Assembly: GCF_025602895.1 (NCBI RefSeq)
Contig: NW_026516207.1
Coordinates: 434,001 to 498,000, forward strand
Reading direction: 5' to 3'
DNA length: 64,000 bases
Source of the DNA: Polychytrium aggregatum
Lineage: Eukaryota > Chytridiomycota > Chytridiomycetes > Polychytriales
Shown piece after piece: positions 53,362 to 64,000 of the stretch; the stretch's first letter is position 1; each line of letters begins with the position of its first letter. The notes under the pieces are model-generated. The model did no database searches. It was not told the DNA's origin and worked only from the letters and a program-made list of their open reading frames with translations. The translations under genes and the position numbers were made by a program.

Positions 53362-54842
53362 CCCTGTCCTGCCCTGCCCTGCCCTGCGCTGTGAGTGTGT
53401 GTGTGATGGCGTCCCTGCCGCTCCAAAGGTTTCTGGCTTTGATGTCTGCTGCGGCCGCCGTTGCTGACGCTGCAAACCACTCGGCTCTGCCCAGCTTCTG
53501 TATGTACCGCATCAAGGCCCCCAAGGGCGACAACGGCCACTATGTCCCTGTCCTTGCCAACCCCGATGTCGTTGAAGAGTACGCCGAAAACATTGTCGAT
53601 ACCCTCCACAAGAAGAATCTTCTCCTGCTGGGTGAGGATCGGTTCTTGACCACGATGATGCTTCGTGCCTTCCCGCACCGCAAGATGATGTTCGTGCCCA
53701 ATGCCATTTGCAAGACCGTGGTCCCCGACGAGTTCAAGATTCTGCTCTCGCAGCGTCGTCGCTGGATCAACTCCACCATCCACAACCTGTTGGAGCTGGT
53801 CCTGGTTCGCGATCTCTGCGGCATCTTTTGCTTCAGCATGCAGGTACGACGAGTGCCCTTGCCAAGTTCTGCCCCATCCCCTTCTCGCGTTGGTCCTCAT
53901 CTATGGATGCGTCCATCCTGTCGCTAACGCATGCCTTTGCTTGTTCTCGTACGTCTCTAGTTTGTTGTCTTCATGGAGCTTGTCGGAACCGTCGTGCTCC
54001 CAGCCGCCATCAGCTTCACGCTCTACATCGTCTGCCTCGCGATCTACCTGGCGGTCACCTCCCCAGGCTCCCCCAACATGCCGACCCAACCCCTCCTCCT
54101 GCTGTTGGCCATTCTCGGCCTTCCCGCCGTCCTGATTGTCCTGACCGCCAAGCGCTGGATCTACGTCTTCTGGATGTTGGTGTACCTGTTGGCCCTGCCC
54201 ATCTGGAACTTTGTCCTGCCCCTCTATGCCTTCTGGCACTTTGACGACTTTTCGTGGGGCGAGACCCGCAAGGTCAGCGGCGAAGCCACCCAGGAGGATC
54301 ACTCCAAGGCCGATGGCGTCTTTGATGGCACCGGCATCAACATGAAGCGATGGATGGAATGGGTCGAGGAGCGCCGTGTCCAAGCCGAGCAAGCCGAGCA
54401 GGAGCGTCTGACGGCCTATCTCGCCAACAGCAACCGCATGGTGCCCGTGCAGGTGATGGCCCCCGGCGCGGCCCCGCCCCCCGGTAGCGTCCCAGTCTTC
54501 ATCCACGGCGGCCCTCTGCGCTCCAACGGCTCGATCCATAGCGGCAAGTCGGTCAGCGCCGCGCGCCACGGACACTCGGATTCGGACTTTATCCCGACCG
54601 TCAAGTTGAGCGGATACATCCCCACCTTTGAAGAGCAGCAGCGTGCGGGCTCGGTACACTCGACCTCGGGCACCTATCCTGGCGCTGCCACGCCTGTTCC
54701 CGGTGCTCTCCCTTACGACACGCCGTTCCCGCCCCGGCCCCAGGTCAACGCCGCGCACTTGGTTGCCCCGACGCGGACGACAAGTTCTGTCCAGTCTGGC
54801 TCCCAGAACAGCGGTTCCGCGACCCCCCACTCGGATATCTAA
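49906..54842 (+). CDS. CHS3: class IV chitin synthase
   Basis: Six exons, 49906-49957, 50493-51369, 51535-51581, 51756-53271, 53495-53843 and 53961-54842, encode about 1,240 residues. The enzyme polymerises UDP-GlcNAc into chitin at the plasma membrane. Layout: a basic disordered N-terminus, two membrane segments around [18 protein letters not shown] and [19 protein letters not shown], an extracellular region, then another membrane segment ([20 protein letters not shown]). The family 2 glycosyltransferase domain holds DAD (53057-53065), [19 protein letters not shown] (about 53632-53643) and QRRRW (53751-53765). Three to four C-terminal membrane helices and a Ser/Pro tail follow. I placed the start at 49906 because a 17-codon first exon splices in phase to the exon containing ATG 50495. 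If that intron is not used, translation would begin at 50495. Confidence 0.93.
50208..50272 (+). repeat. 15-nt tandem repeat in chitin synthase intron 1
   Basis: Four copies of GCTGTTGGCGACCCC inside the 535-nt first intron. Confidence 0.9.
53317..53361 (+). repeat. (GGCT)n microsatellite in chitin synthase intron 4
   Basis: About eleven uninterrupted GGCT units followed by CCTGCCCTGCCCTG pentamers. Confidence 0.9.
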
Positions 54843-55355
54843 GTCCAAGACCAGCCACACTCACCTTCCCTGGCCTTCCTATCGAGCGTGTGGGCTCGAA
54901 GAGGGGGGGGGAGGGAAGTTCACTAATATTACTTATAGACAGCAGCGCTTCCGGTGATGTCGCTATATATGCATTCCTCATGCCCCTTCCGTCCCCGCAC
55001 GACGGGGGTTCTTTCTTGTCCGCTTTCCTTCCTCTTCTTTTCTACCGGCATATCGTTTCTTCGAAGCATATCGTTTCTTCGAAGCATCATCTTCACATCT
55101 CTTCTCTTCCCCTTCCTTTCCAAGAGAACCACAGAAAATATCACTCCTTCAATCTCCATCCGAGTGGGCGAGCTGGCTGCTGCTTCAGCGGCTGTGTCTG
55201 TGTCGCTTGGTGTGGGCCCTGTCATGGCTGTCATTGGTGTCATGGCTGTCATTGCGGCTGGAACCCGGTGGTTGGTGCTGCGGCGCCACGAACCCATGGC
55301 AACATAAATTCGATGATCTCGCCAAACTCATCTGCAGTGCGCCCACGCCCGCTCG
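54843..55355. other. intergenic, chitin synthase 3' end to GNAT gene
   Basis: 513 nt. Contains a direct duplication of GCATATCGTTTCTTCGAA (55048-55083) and a duplicated GTCATGGCTGTCATTG (55220-55255). No gene seen. Confidence 0.5.
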
Positions 55356-56228
55356 ATGCGAACCACCACACTTGCCATGGAAACCAGTCCGCTAACGACC
55401 CACATCGCGATCGACCACCCCCTCATCCCGGGCCTTCATCTGACGGAGGCCCGATGGTCGGATCGCGCCACTCTCGTCAGGCTCATCAATGACGCTCCCG
55501 AGATCTCCCAAAACACCGTCGCCATTCCGTACCCATACTCGGACCAAGACGCCGAGTTTGCCTTGCGCGAGGTCTTTTGGAAGCAGGACCAGGCCACGGG
55601 GCAAGTCCGGAACTTTGTCATCCGCGGCCAGGACGATGTCCTCATGGGCGTCATCTCGCTCTTCCATCGGTCCGAGAACGATCCAAGGGACTCGGCCGAG
55701 CTCGGATACTGGCTCGGCAGTCCGTATTGGGGCAAGTCTGTGATGACCACCGTGGTCAGATGTGTTCTCCAGGTCGCATTCGGGGACTATGGGCTCCGGT
55801 CCGTCAGTAGCGGATGCTTCCTCGGCAACAACAGTAGGTGGCCAAAACATGAGCTCTGATACACAGTCACCACAACCACCACATCCATCATATCCACCAC
55901 GTCCACCACAACCACCACGTCCACCATTTCCTGCGTACTTCTCTCCACCATGTGATGGCCGATCTACTCCTCCCTCCAACACCTTCTTCAAAGTATCACA
56001 CAGATCGACGCAGGCCTGTTTGCCAGATGCGTCTCGCAACGCTAACCTCCTCGACCGTTGCTCTCGTGGTGTTCTCCGCTCTCCCTAGAGTCCCGGCGTG
56101 TCCTGGAAAAGTCTGGCTTCCAGCTGCTCGATGGCCAGAGGACATACACAAAGCTCAATGGACAAGTCGTCCAGAGCCACCGATTTGAGCTCAAGAACCC
56201 TGCGATGGCCCAGCAGGCAATGGAGTGA
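55356..56228 (+). CDS. GNAT-family N-acetyltransferase (RimJ/RimL-like)
   Basis: Two exons, 55356-55833 and 56089-56228, encode about 205 residues. The fold is the RimJ/RimL type of acetyl-CoA N-acetyltransferase: strand beta-1 LTEARWSDRATLVRLINDAP, central LMGVISLFHRSEN, ELGYWLGSPYWGKSVMTTVV (the acetyl-CoA pyrophosphate-binding loop region), and GNN followed after the intron by KSRRVLEKSGFQ, the conserved helix 4. Substrate (protein N-terminus, amine or antibiotic-like molecule) cannot be told. A second in-frame ATG lies at 55377. The 255-nt intron contains CCACCA-type repeats (about 55868-55930). Confidence 0.85.
55868..55930 (+). repeat. CCACCACAACCACCACGT repeats in GNAT intron
   Basis: Imperfect 9-nt units (CCACCACGT, CCACCACAA, CCATCATAT) in tandem. 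Confidence 0.75.
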
Positions 56229-56604
56229 AACCCGGAATCCCTAGACAGCGCTGCAGCGGGAGAATATACGCCCTCTTTAGACCATCAAGCATTGTCTTCC
56301 TTTGTCAATCCTGTCTTGAACGGAATGGAGTGCGCTCCAATGCTGATCTCCACAGAAGTGACCGCTGCGGCAACTCAGGAGGGCAAAGGCCGCACGCGAT
56401 GTGTCGATGCATCCATCCAACTCTCGTCCGCTGCTGCATCGCTGTCGACCGAGAGATGATCCCTCTCATTCGATTCCTATTGCTCGGTATCGCCTCTCCC
56501 CCTGTCATCTTTTGCTGACTCGGGCGGAGGCGTCGCTGCATCATCGAGGCGGATTGCACAGACGATCTATTCGACAAACCCGACAGCCTATTCGACTGCG
56601 CCGA
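56229..56604. other. convergent intergenic, GNAT / FKBP
   Basis: 376 nt between convergent genes. Nothing notable seen. Confidence 0.5.
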
Positions 56605-57403
56605 TCAGTCAATGCTCACCAGCTCGACCTCAAAAGTCAGTGGCGTGTTGGGAGGAATGCCGGCCTCCGGATTTCCCTTCTTGCCATAGGCCCAGTCACT
56701 CTCGATCACCAGCCTGGCCTTCTCGCCGCAAGACATGGTCATGAGAGCCTCGTCCCATCCGCGAATGACTCGTCCGTTGCCGACTGATTCCGGACCGGCG
56801 ATAGAGGAAGCAGAGTCGAGTCAGCGGCGGAGGACAGAGACACCAGGATGGAGGGCTGCTCGCTGCCTCGGCGCCAGCGAAAATGCCGAGCTCGGATCCG
56901 GCACTCAGGCAGGCCCTACCTTTGAATCTCAGCTGGACCGGCTTCTTCTTGCCCTTGGGGATGTTAGTGTCAAAGACAGATCCGTCCGGCAGAAAGCCAG
57001 TGTAGAAGCAGCCGACGTTCTGGCCCTTTCGCGGATACCGCTCGCCATCGCCTTTGGAGAGGATCGTCTTGGTGTACCTGGGAGGCTCGACGGCTTCGGT
57101 AATCTTTTTCTTCTCGGTCTTGGTCGTCTCAGGGACAGCTGGGGCATCGGTGATCTCGGCGAGGGCCTCTTCGAGCGGCTGTCCATCCGGGCGGAAGGCC
57201 TCGAGCTCAAACAGGGCGCTGTATGCGGCAACCAGCTCCTCCCGCTTGCTCGCCTTGGTGACGTTGGCGAGCTTGCCGTGCAGCTTGCGATCCTTCAGGA
57301 ATTGAGCGGTTGCATGGGTTTGCAGGAAGGTGGCGATATCTTTCTTGGAGACCGAGTCATCGCCGTTGAGGCTCTCGACCTGCCAGGGTGCAGCAGGAGG
57401 CAT
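56605..57403 (-). CDS. FKBP3: FKBP25-type peptidyl-prolyl isomerase
   Basis: Two exons, 56920-57403 and 56605-56783, encode 220 residues; human FKBP3 (FKBP25) has 224. The N-terminal basic tilted helical bundle is clear (VSKKDIATFLQTHATAQFLK, KLANVTKASKREELVAAYSA). A charged linker leads to PPRYTKTILSKGDGERYPRK. The FKBP domain follows: VGCFYTGFLPDGSVFDTNI, then across the intron VGNGRVIRGWDEALMTMS, ARLVIESDWAYGKKG and IPPNTPLTFEVELVSID. Active-site Tyr, Phe-Asp, Val-Ile, Trp and Tyr positions are kept, so isomerase activity and FK506/rapamycin binding are plausible. FKBP25 is nuclear and associates with nucleic acids and ribosome precursors. Confidence 0.94.
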
Positions 57404-57889
57404 TTGTTGGTGTGGAGGAGGAGGAGGGAGAGGAGGAGGGGGATCTGTGCGAATAGTGCCGGTGCTGGTGATGGTCAAGTATCGAGGCGTCGGTGTTGTT
57501 CGAGTCGAGGAGCTTGCGCAGACCAATGCTTGGAGAGCTGGCGGTGCTGGCCAGATGGGGAAGCAAGCCGGTGTCGGGCAGATCGCCTGGTGCTGGTGGC
57601 CAAGCCCGCCTGCTGGTCAAAAGACGGCTTGCCATGTGGCGCGCGCCTGGTTCCAAAGACATTTTTTTTGCAGGCGGGTTTTGCACTGTCCTCTTGCTGG
57701 TCGTGCTCGTTTGCAAGCGCACGGCGACGCCCGACCGAGCCTGTTGGCCTATCATCCCCCCTTGTCGGTCATCCATCCTGCTCGGCTGCACCCGAGGCCA
57801 TCTGTTGTCGCCCTCACGCTAGCAACACAAGCAGCCGATCGTCGCCCATCCGCCCTGAAGCCCTTCCCTCTGTTTGCCAGAGCCCGTCC
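57404..57889. promoter_or_regulatory. divergent promoter region, FKBP25 / RPC2
   Basis: 486 nt between divergent starts, with GA-rich sequence next to the FKBP start and a TTTTTTTT run at about 57661-57669. No internal gene seen. Confidence 0.5.
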
Positions 57890-60800
57890 ATGAACCGAGT
57901 GGCACCAGCCGGAGCAGCCTCGTCTGCCGCCGCTGCCGATGCAGCCAAAGAAAAGGCCGACCGAATCGGCCGAGGCAAAGGGTGGTCCATATTTGAAAAC
58001 GATGTCGTCGGCCGCGACGATATGCGATATTGGGGCAAGAACATGGTCGATCCTGTCGACAAGATCGAGGTAGGATCCACTCACCAAAAGCCAAGCTCAG
58101 CCAAATGCGCCAATCCTATGAAGCGACAAAGGCGAGGGGAAAAGTGGAAGAGCGGTTACGGCCAAGGCGGCCTCTACGACTGCTCGGCAATACCGAACTG
58201 GGCGAGCGGCTGCAGGTCAAGAGGACGATCTCCCGCCGCGGGTGATCGCAGGAGGCACAATGCCGGGCTGCTGGATGCGGAGGTTGCCCACCATTGATCT
58301 GGCGGCTTTGCTGGCTGTCGGACTGGATGCATCGTCAGCGATGGATTCATCCGGCCGCTGGTTCACCGATCGATCGGCCCGTGTGTCCGGTTGAGGCGCC
58401 TGCTTAACCACCCCTGTATCTGTCGACGCGGCATCCCAGGACAAATGGCGGCTGCTGCCTGCCTTTCTGCAGACCAAGGGCCTGATCCAGCAGCACGTCG
58501 ATTCATACAACTATTTTGTCGAGACTGGAATCAAAGAGATCCTGAGAGCCAACAACCGCATCGAAAGCGATGTCGACCGGGTCTTCTATCTCAAGTACGT
58601 ATGGCGTGGGGGCGTTCGCGGATCTGTGGGCGGACATTGCAGCCAGGGTGCTATGGATTCGACCCTCCAGCACGGAAGCGGCGTGGTGGTCTCTGGAGGA
58701 GCCGCAGAACGGCTTGTTCGTGCGGCGCCAAGCGAATGCAGCCTGGAGAGCAGCCCCACATCGAGCCCTCCTCACCAACACGCCGCTGGCGCTGCAGATT
58801 CAACGACATCCGCGTGCTGGTCCCATCGACCTACGATACCCAGCGGGGCATCCAGGTGCCTCTGACTCCGCAGGAGTGTCGTCTGCGAGATATCACCTAT
58901 GCCGGAACGATCGTTGTAGATGTGGAGTATGTCCGCAACAAGCAAATCATCAAGAAAAACAACATCGATATTGGCAGGATGCCCATAATGCTCCGCAGCA
59001 AGCCCTGTGTTCTCTACAAAAAGTCGCCCGAGGAAATGGTGCAGATGAAGGAGTGTCCTCTCGACCCCGGTATGTGCCAGGAATCTCCGTCGCCGCCTTC
59101 ACCGAAAGCGGGCCGTGGTATCTGGGCTGACACCAGGGCGATCCCCCTCCACACACAGGCGGCTATTTCATCATCCGTGGTACAGAAAAGGTCATTCTGA
59201 TCCAGGAGCAAATGTCCAACAACAGAATCATCGTTGAAAACGACCGGACCGGTGGAATCGGCGCCAGCGTCACGAGTTCAACCGTTGAGCGGAAGAGTAA
59301 GACCACGATCCTGTACGTCCCCGCGACCGGAAAAATCATTCTCAAGCACAACAGCCTGACTGCCGATGTCTCCGTCATCACGATCATGAAGGTATGTGGG
59401 CGTGGTGGACTGCTGAGAGAGGACGGGGTTTGGGGCGCCGAGCGCTACGTTGCGTTGTGTTGTGCTGCATTGCATTGCTGTACTCGTCTACTTACCTGCC
59501 CCCAACGTCGCACACAGGCCCTTGGAATCGACTCGGATCGTGAGATCGCCGAGCTCATCTGTGGTGAAGACCCCGAGTACCTCACTCTGCTGTCACCGTC
59601 CCTCGAGGAAATCTCCAAGCTCGAGATCTTCACTCAGACACAAGCCCTAGACTCGCTTGGCTCCAAAGTCAAGCCTTCCATGTCCTTCAAGAAAACCTTT
59701 ACGCCCCGCAAGAGCAACGTCGAGGAGGCAAAGGAGTACCTGGCAACGAGCTTCATCGCCCACATTCCGTGTGAAGAGCGGGACGGGCGATACAACGTGC
59801 GACCCAAGGCGATTTACCTGGCCACGATGATTCGGAGAGTCCTCCAGGCCATCCGTGAGGGTGGCATTGTCGACGATCGTGACTTTATCGGCAACAAGCG
59901 TCTCGAGCTGTAGGCAGCGCATCCATCTTTTGTCGACGCACTCATTCCTATTGAGTTGCTTTGTTGCATGTGACGACACACGGCTCCCGCCACACGTCTT
60001 ATTCCATGAATAGGAATGCCGAGTCCATATACGGACGCCTGTTGTCATAGCAATGCTGGTGTTCTTACCATTTCCTACCGCTCTTCCCACAGCGCCGGTC
60101 AGATGATTTCACTGCTTTTCGAAGATCTGTTCAAGTCGTGGATCGACCAGCTCAAAATGGGTATCGACAAGGAGTTGAGGAGAACCAATCGCACCAAGCA
60201 GTACGACGCCATAACCACCGTCACAGGTCGCTCTAGATACATCACCGATGGTCTCTTCAAGGCCATCTCCACGGGCAACTGGAGCGTCAAGCGGTTCAAG
60301 ATGGAGAAGGCAGGGGTCACGCACGTGTTATCTCGCCTCAGCTATGTCTCGGCCCTGGGTATGCTCACGCGTATTTCCAGCCAGTTTGAAAAGTCTCGAA
60401 AAGTCAGCGGACCGCGTAGTTTGCAGGTGAGAGTCCCGTGCGCCGGCGTATCTGCCTCGCCGCCAGTCCATGTAGATAGTGTCTTGCATTCCTGTCACCA
60501 CCTCCACGGTCAGCTGCATTTTCCGATCACTAAGCGCCACATCGCTTCTCCCCCCCTCTTCTCGTGTCGCCCTTGCCAACTTGTAGACCTCGCAATGGGG
60601 CGTCATCTGTCCCTCGGATACGCCCGAAGGAGAGGCCTGTGGTCTTGTCAAGAATTTGGCGCTGATGACCCACATCACCACTGACTCGCCGTCTGAGCCT
60701 GTGCGAGCCCTCGCCTTTGCCCTTGGCGTCGAAGACATCAACATGCTCACGGGCGCAGACCTGTATCGCCCAGGCACATACTTGGTCTACCTCAACGGTG

Positions 60801-63128
60801 TGATCTTGGGCGTCCATCGCCTGCCCGACAAGTTTGTGCGTGATTTCCGGCGGCTGCGTCGGGCTGGCCGCGTCGGCGCCTTTGTGTCGGTCTATCGCAA
60901 CGTGCTGCAGAGCGTCCTCCATATCTCGAGCGACGCCGGGCGAGTCTGCCGCCCACTCATCATTGTCGAGAAAGGCAAGTCCAAGGTGAACGCCAGCGAC
61001 ATCCGTGATGTCATGATGGGCTTCCGCACTTTCAACGACCTCGTTGTCGAGGGCAAAGTCGAGTACCTCGACGTCAATGAAGCTGGCGACAGCGATATTG
61101 CTGTATATGAAGCCGATATTGTCTACAGCGAAAGCCGCGATCCAGATTTTGCGCACAAGTGGGGCAGCAAAACCGAGGATCCAAGCGGCCTGCCTAACAC
61201 GCAGCATCTCGAAATTGCCACCTTTACTCTCCTTGGAGCTGTGGCCGGGCTGATTCCGTATCCTCACCACAATCAGTCCCCGCGCAACACCTATCAGTGC
61301 GCTATGGGCAAACAAGCAATCGGCGCCATCGCCTACAACCAGCTGACCCGCATCGACACGCTGCTCTATCTCATGGTGTACCCGCACCATCCGATGGTCC
61401 GCACACGCACCATCGAGCTGATAGGCTACGACAAGCTCCCGGCTGGACAAAACGCCACGGTTGCTGTTATGAGTTACAGTGGCTACGATATCGAAGACGC
61501 CCTGGTCCTGAACAAGGTAGGCAGCTGCTTTGTCGTCGGAATCGCACTAGTCAATGTGTAGCCAGACTTTTGGCTCGGTCCGTGTTCACACCAGGGACAC
61601 TGCGATAGCCAGCTAACTGATAGGCTCTGCATTGCAACGCAGGCGTCGATCGATCGAGGCTTTGGTCGCTGTCAGGTCATGCGCAAGTTCAGCACCATGA
61701 TCAAAACCTATCCCAACCGCACCTACGATCGTCTGCTTGGCCCGCCCGACGTCCAGCCAGACGAGGTCGTTATCGACCCCCGCTACGAAGCAATCGATCT
61801 TGACGGCTTGGCGCATGTTGGAGAAATCTGCAAAAAAGGCAACATCCTTATCAACAAACAGTCGCCGGTCGAGACCGCTGCCATGGATGGCCGCTCGGAC
61901 GGGGACATGACCACGGTGACCTACAAGCCTGCGATGGAATCCTACAAGTATCCGTGCGACGGCGCCGTTGATCAGGTACGAGAGAGGATCGGCGATAGCT
62001 GTGATTTACTACCGCTCTCCAGAGCGCCGCGATGCCGCTGCACTTTTCGCCGTAGTAACTGATGTTGCTCTCGATCTGCCATGATGACAACGCCAGGTAC
62101 TCTTGACCACCAATGAGGAGGACCAGATGCTGGTCAAGGTTCTTGTTCGCCAGACCCGCCGCCCCGAGCTGGGCGATAAGTTCTCCTCCCGCCACGGACA
62201 GAAGGGTGTCTGTGGCATTATTGTCCAGCAAGAGGACATGCCTTTCACCGACCTTGGCATTTGTCCGGACATCATCATGAACCCGCACGGCTTCCCATCG
62301 CGTATGACCGTCGGGAAAATGATCGAGTTGCTTGCTGGAAAGGCCGGCGTCCTCGCTGGCAAGGTCCAATACGGAACGGTGGGTTCTCTCTCGGCAAAAG
62401 AACGACTACCGGAGTGGCGCTTTCGACGGTCAGCCATGCCACGCCGCGCTACACTGCAGCAAACATGATGGACTGGCTCCAGCTCTAACCGCGATTGATG
62501 GTGTGTAGTGCTTTGGCGGCAGTAAGGTCGAGGACATGTCACGCATCCTGATCCAGAACGGCTTCAGCTACTCTGGCAAGGACTATGTCACCTCCGGCAT
62601 CACGGGCGAGCCGCTCTCTGCATACATCTTCTTTGGTCCGGTTTACTATCAGAAGCTCAAGCACATGGTCATGGACAAGATGCATGCGCGCTCTCGGTAT
62701 GTCGGGCAGCCTGCGGAGGATAAAGCGCCGGATGCCAAGGTTTGCACTGGTACCGATCTGTACCCGGAAATCACTGCTGATGCTTTGCTCTATTCCACAG
62801 CGGCCCCCGGGCCGTGCTCACGCGCCAGCCAACGGAAGGTCGATCCAAGGAAGGCGGTCTCCGTGTCGGAGAGATGGAGCGCGACTGTCTCATCGGCCAC
62901 GGTGCTGCGTCGCTGCTGATGGAGCGTCTGCTGTTCTCGTCGGATGCCTACGATGTCGAGGTTTGCCAGGAATGCGGCCTGCTTGGCGGCTGGCAAGGCT
63001 ACTGTCCCTATTGCCGCAGCCGCAAGCATGTCGCCACGGTCAAGATCCCGTATGCATGCAAGCTGCTCTTCCAAGAGCTGATGTCCATGAACGTCGTGCC
63101 GCGAGTCAAGATCGAGGAGTGGTCATAG
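57890..63128 (+). CDS. RET1: RNA polymerase III second-largest subunit (RPC2)
   Basis: Eleven exons, 57890-58069, 58440-58594, 58798-59069, 59159-59391, 59518-59909, 60093-60426, 60587-61516, 61643-61975, 62097-62378, 62509-62696 and 62801-63128, give 1,208 residues. The product is the beta-like subunit that builds the active-site cleft with RPC1 and transcribes tRNA and 5S genes. Landmarks in order: [155 protein letters not shown], and a C-terminal zinc ribbon [17 protein letters not shown]. These match the Pol III paralogue (Ret1) rather than RPB2 or RPA135. Exon 2 ends at a GTACGT donor at 58595; the downstream GTATGG breaks phase. Confidence 0.95.
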
Positions 63129-63574
63129 CCGCCTCCCTCTCTGTGTCCGCTTTGCCCATCTACCTACCCCACCCGACAGTCAAAGTCTGATCCGCCTGGA
63201 AGCCTGCGATTCTGCAGCTTGCGCTACCAACAAGGCAGCAATAGATGGTATTATGTGGCAGCCGGGTGCCGACGAAAGTGTGCGGGCAATCTATGCGGAG
63301 AATCGGGGTGTGTCTGGGACTGCGACCATTGCTTCAGTCGCATGGTCGTGCCAAGATCTATCAGTGGGTGGGTGAGGAGAAGTGAGCGAGAAGGGAAGAG
63401 GGTTGGTGTGATGGCCCTGTGGATGAGAGGGAAAGAGCCCTATCAAACAGCCCTGAGGAGATCGTGCATGCAGATCGCCGGCGGTACGGACGAGGACGTC
63501 GAGGACGTCGAGTGTCCATCGGTGCCGCGCGGGTGCCGGAGCCGGTGCTCGAGCTGGGAAGATGGGTGGGCTGG
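63129..63574. other. convergent intergenic, RPC2 / GGC1-like
   Basis: 446 nt between convergent genes, G-rich in its second half (63360-63570). The region has no supported ORF. Confidence 0.5.
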
Positions 63575-64000
63575 CTACTGTTTCTCAAGCCACTGGAGGA
63601 TGGACGGATAGATGGTCTGGGCGACAGTGAAGGTGAATGTGATCTTGGGTGCGGCAACGATCAGCTTGGGCGTCAGTCCTCGGAAGAACGCCCAAAACCC
63701 CTCCTTGACAACAATGTGATGCAAAATCGCACGGCCTGTTTGCGGGCGATCGAGAGGCGCCGCTTGGATGCGTGTCTTGACGACATCAAAGGGCGAAACG
63801 ATGGTGATGGAGAGGACCGAAGCCACCAGAGACGACACAAAGTTCTGATAGAGCGTTGCCTGGCGATAGTCTGACAGCCCAAAGAACAGTTCCTTGCCAA
63901 GAGCGGCGAATCCAAAGAGCGAGGATGCTCCGGTGGCATTGCGCATGATCGCCCAGAATGAGCCGCGATAGAGTTGGTGCAAGGAGCCGAGCCCCGGCAG
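63575..64000 (-). CDS. GGC1: mitochondrial GTP/GDP carrier (Ggc1-like), 3' part
   Basis: The last ~141 residues of a mitochondrial carrier; the gene continues beyond the window. Visible are the end of the second repeat (LYRGSFWAIMRNATGASSLF, GFAALGKELFFGLSDYRQAT) and the third repeat with the carrier signature SPFDVVKTRIQ and GFWAFFRGLTPKLIVAAPKI. GLSDYRQATLYQNFVSS and RGLTPKL closely resemble yeast Ggc1 (GLKDYSQATWSQNF, KGLTPKL), which exchanges matrix GDP for cytosolic GTP across the inner membrane. Ends at 63575 with LQWLEKQ. No intron in the visible part. Confidence 0.85.
   Translation of the reverse strand: MPGLGSLHQLYRGSFWAIMRNATGASSLFGFAALGKELFFGLSDYRQATLYQNFVSSLVASVLSITIVSPFDVVKTRIQAAPLDRPQTGRAILHHIVVKEGFWAFFRGLTPKLIVAAPKITFTFTVAQTIYPSILQWLEKQ

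Noticed and set aside
53901-54860. 319-codon minus-strand ORF opposite the chitin synthase C-terminus
   Set aside because: Antisense shadow of coding DNA with strong third-position bias.

Overview
The window is nuclear DNA of a GC-rich, intron-rich fungus. The content fits an early-diverging, chytrid-like lineage: a class IV chitin synthase, a Sel1-repeat protein, genes with up to twelve exons, and several copies of a Fanzor (eukaryotic TnpB-like) gene. That placement is inference; no rRNA or other taxonomic marker is present. I could resolve most genes to exact splice junctions by joining frames at GT..AG sites with matching phase. No tRNA, rRNA or CRISPR array was seen.

Layout, left to right. 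377-4432 (+) Rcy1/Pof6-type F-box and Sec10-like recycling protein, 8 exons. 4932-5943 (+) EIF1AD-like protein. 6784-9098 (-) 2-isopropylmalate synthase. 9416-10440 (-) DUF3605 protein. 11696-12787 (+) divergent septin. 14901-14975 (+) 24-codon upstream ORF resembling the fungal arginine attenuator peptide, leading the CPA1 gene at 15169-16681 (+). 17098-17624 (-) small membrane and coiled-coil protein. 17924-21711 is a composite mobile element with an intact Tc1/mariner-type (DD34E) transposase and a frame-broken Fanzor on the same strand. 22187-23800 (+) Sel1-repeat protein. 25398-26680 is an internally deleted copy of the element. 27400-38323 (-) is one five-exon gene for a giant protein of about 3,479 residues with a central WD40 propeller and a coiled coil. 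39192-40648 (+) SNF7/VPS32. 41250-43150 (-) SPT3. 43261-44772 is a second deleted element copy, followed by an inverted Fanzor scrap. 45020-48247 (-) SUGCT-type CoA-transferase, 12 exons including 22-nt and 17-nt microexons. 49906-54842 (+) class IV chitin synthase. 55356-56228 (+) GNAT acetyltransferase. 56605-57403 (-) FKBP25-like prolyl isomerase. 57890-63128 (+) RNA polymerase III second-largest subunit. 63575-64000 (-) 3' part of a GGC1-like mitochondrial GTP/GDP carrier.

Most genes are ordinary single-copy housekeeping genes (amino-acid synthesis, membrane traffic, transcription, wall synthesis, mitochondrial metabolism) with no operon-like logic. The mobile system is the exception. One full-length Tc1/mariner plus Fanzor element, two derivatives sharing the same deletion, and two small relics lie within about 31 kb. 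Each of the three larger copies keeps a hairpin at the Fanzor 3' end, and one base pair covaries between copies. That is where a Fanzor guide (omega) RNA would be expected. The most notable regulatory feature is the attenuator-like uORF before CPA1, with the D12, Y13 and D16 spacing of the known peptide.
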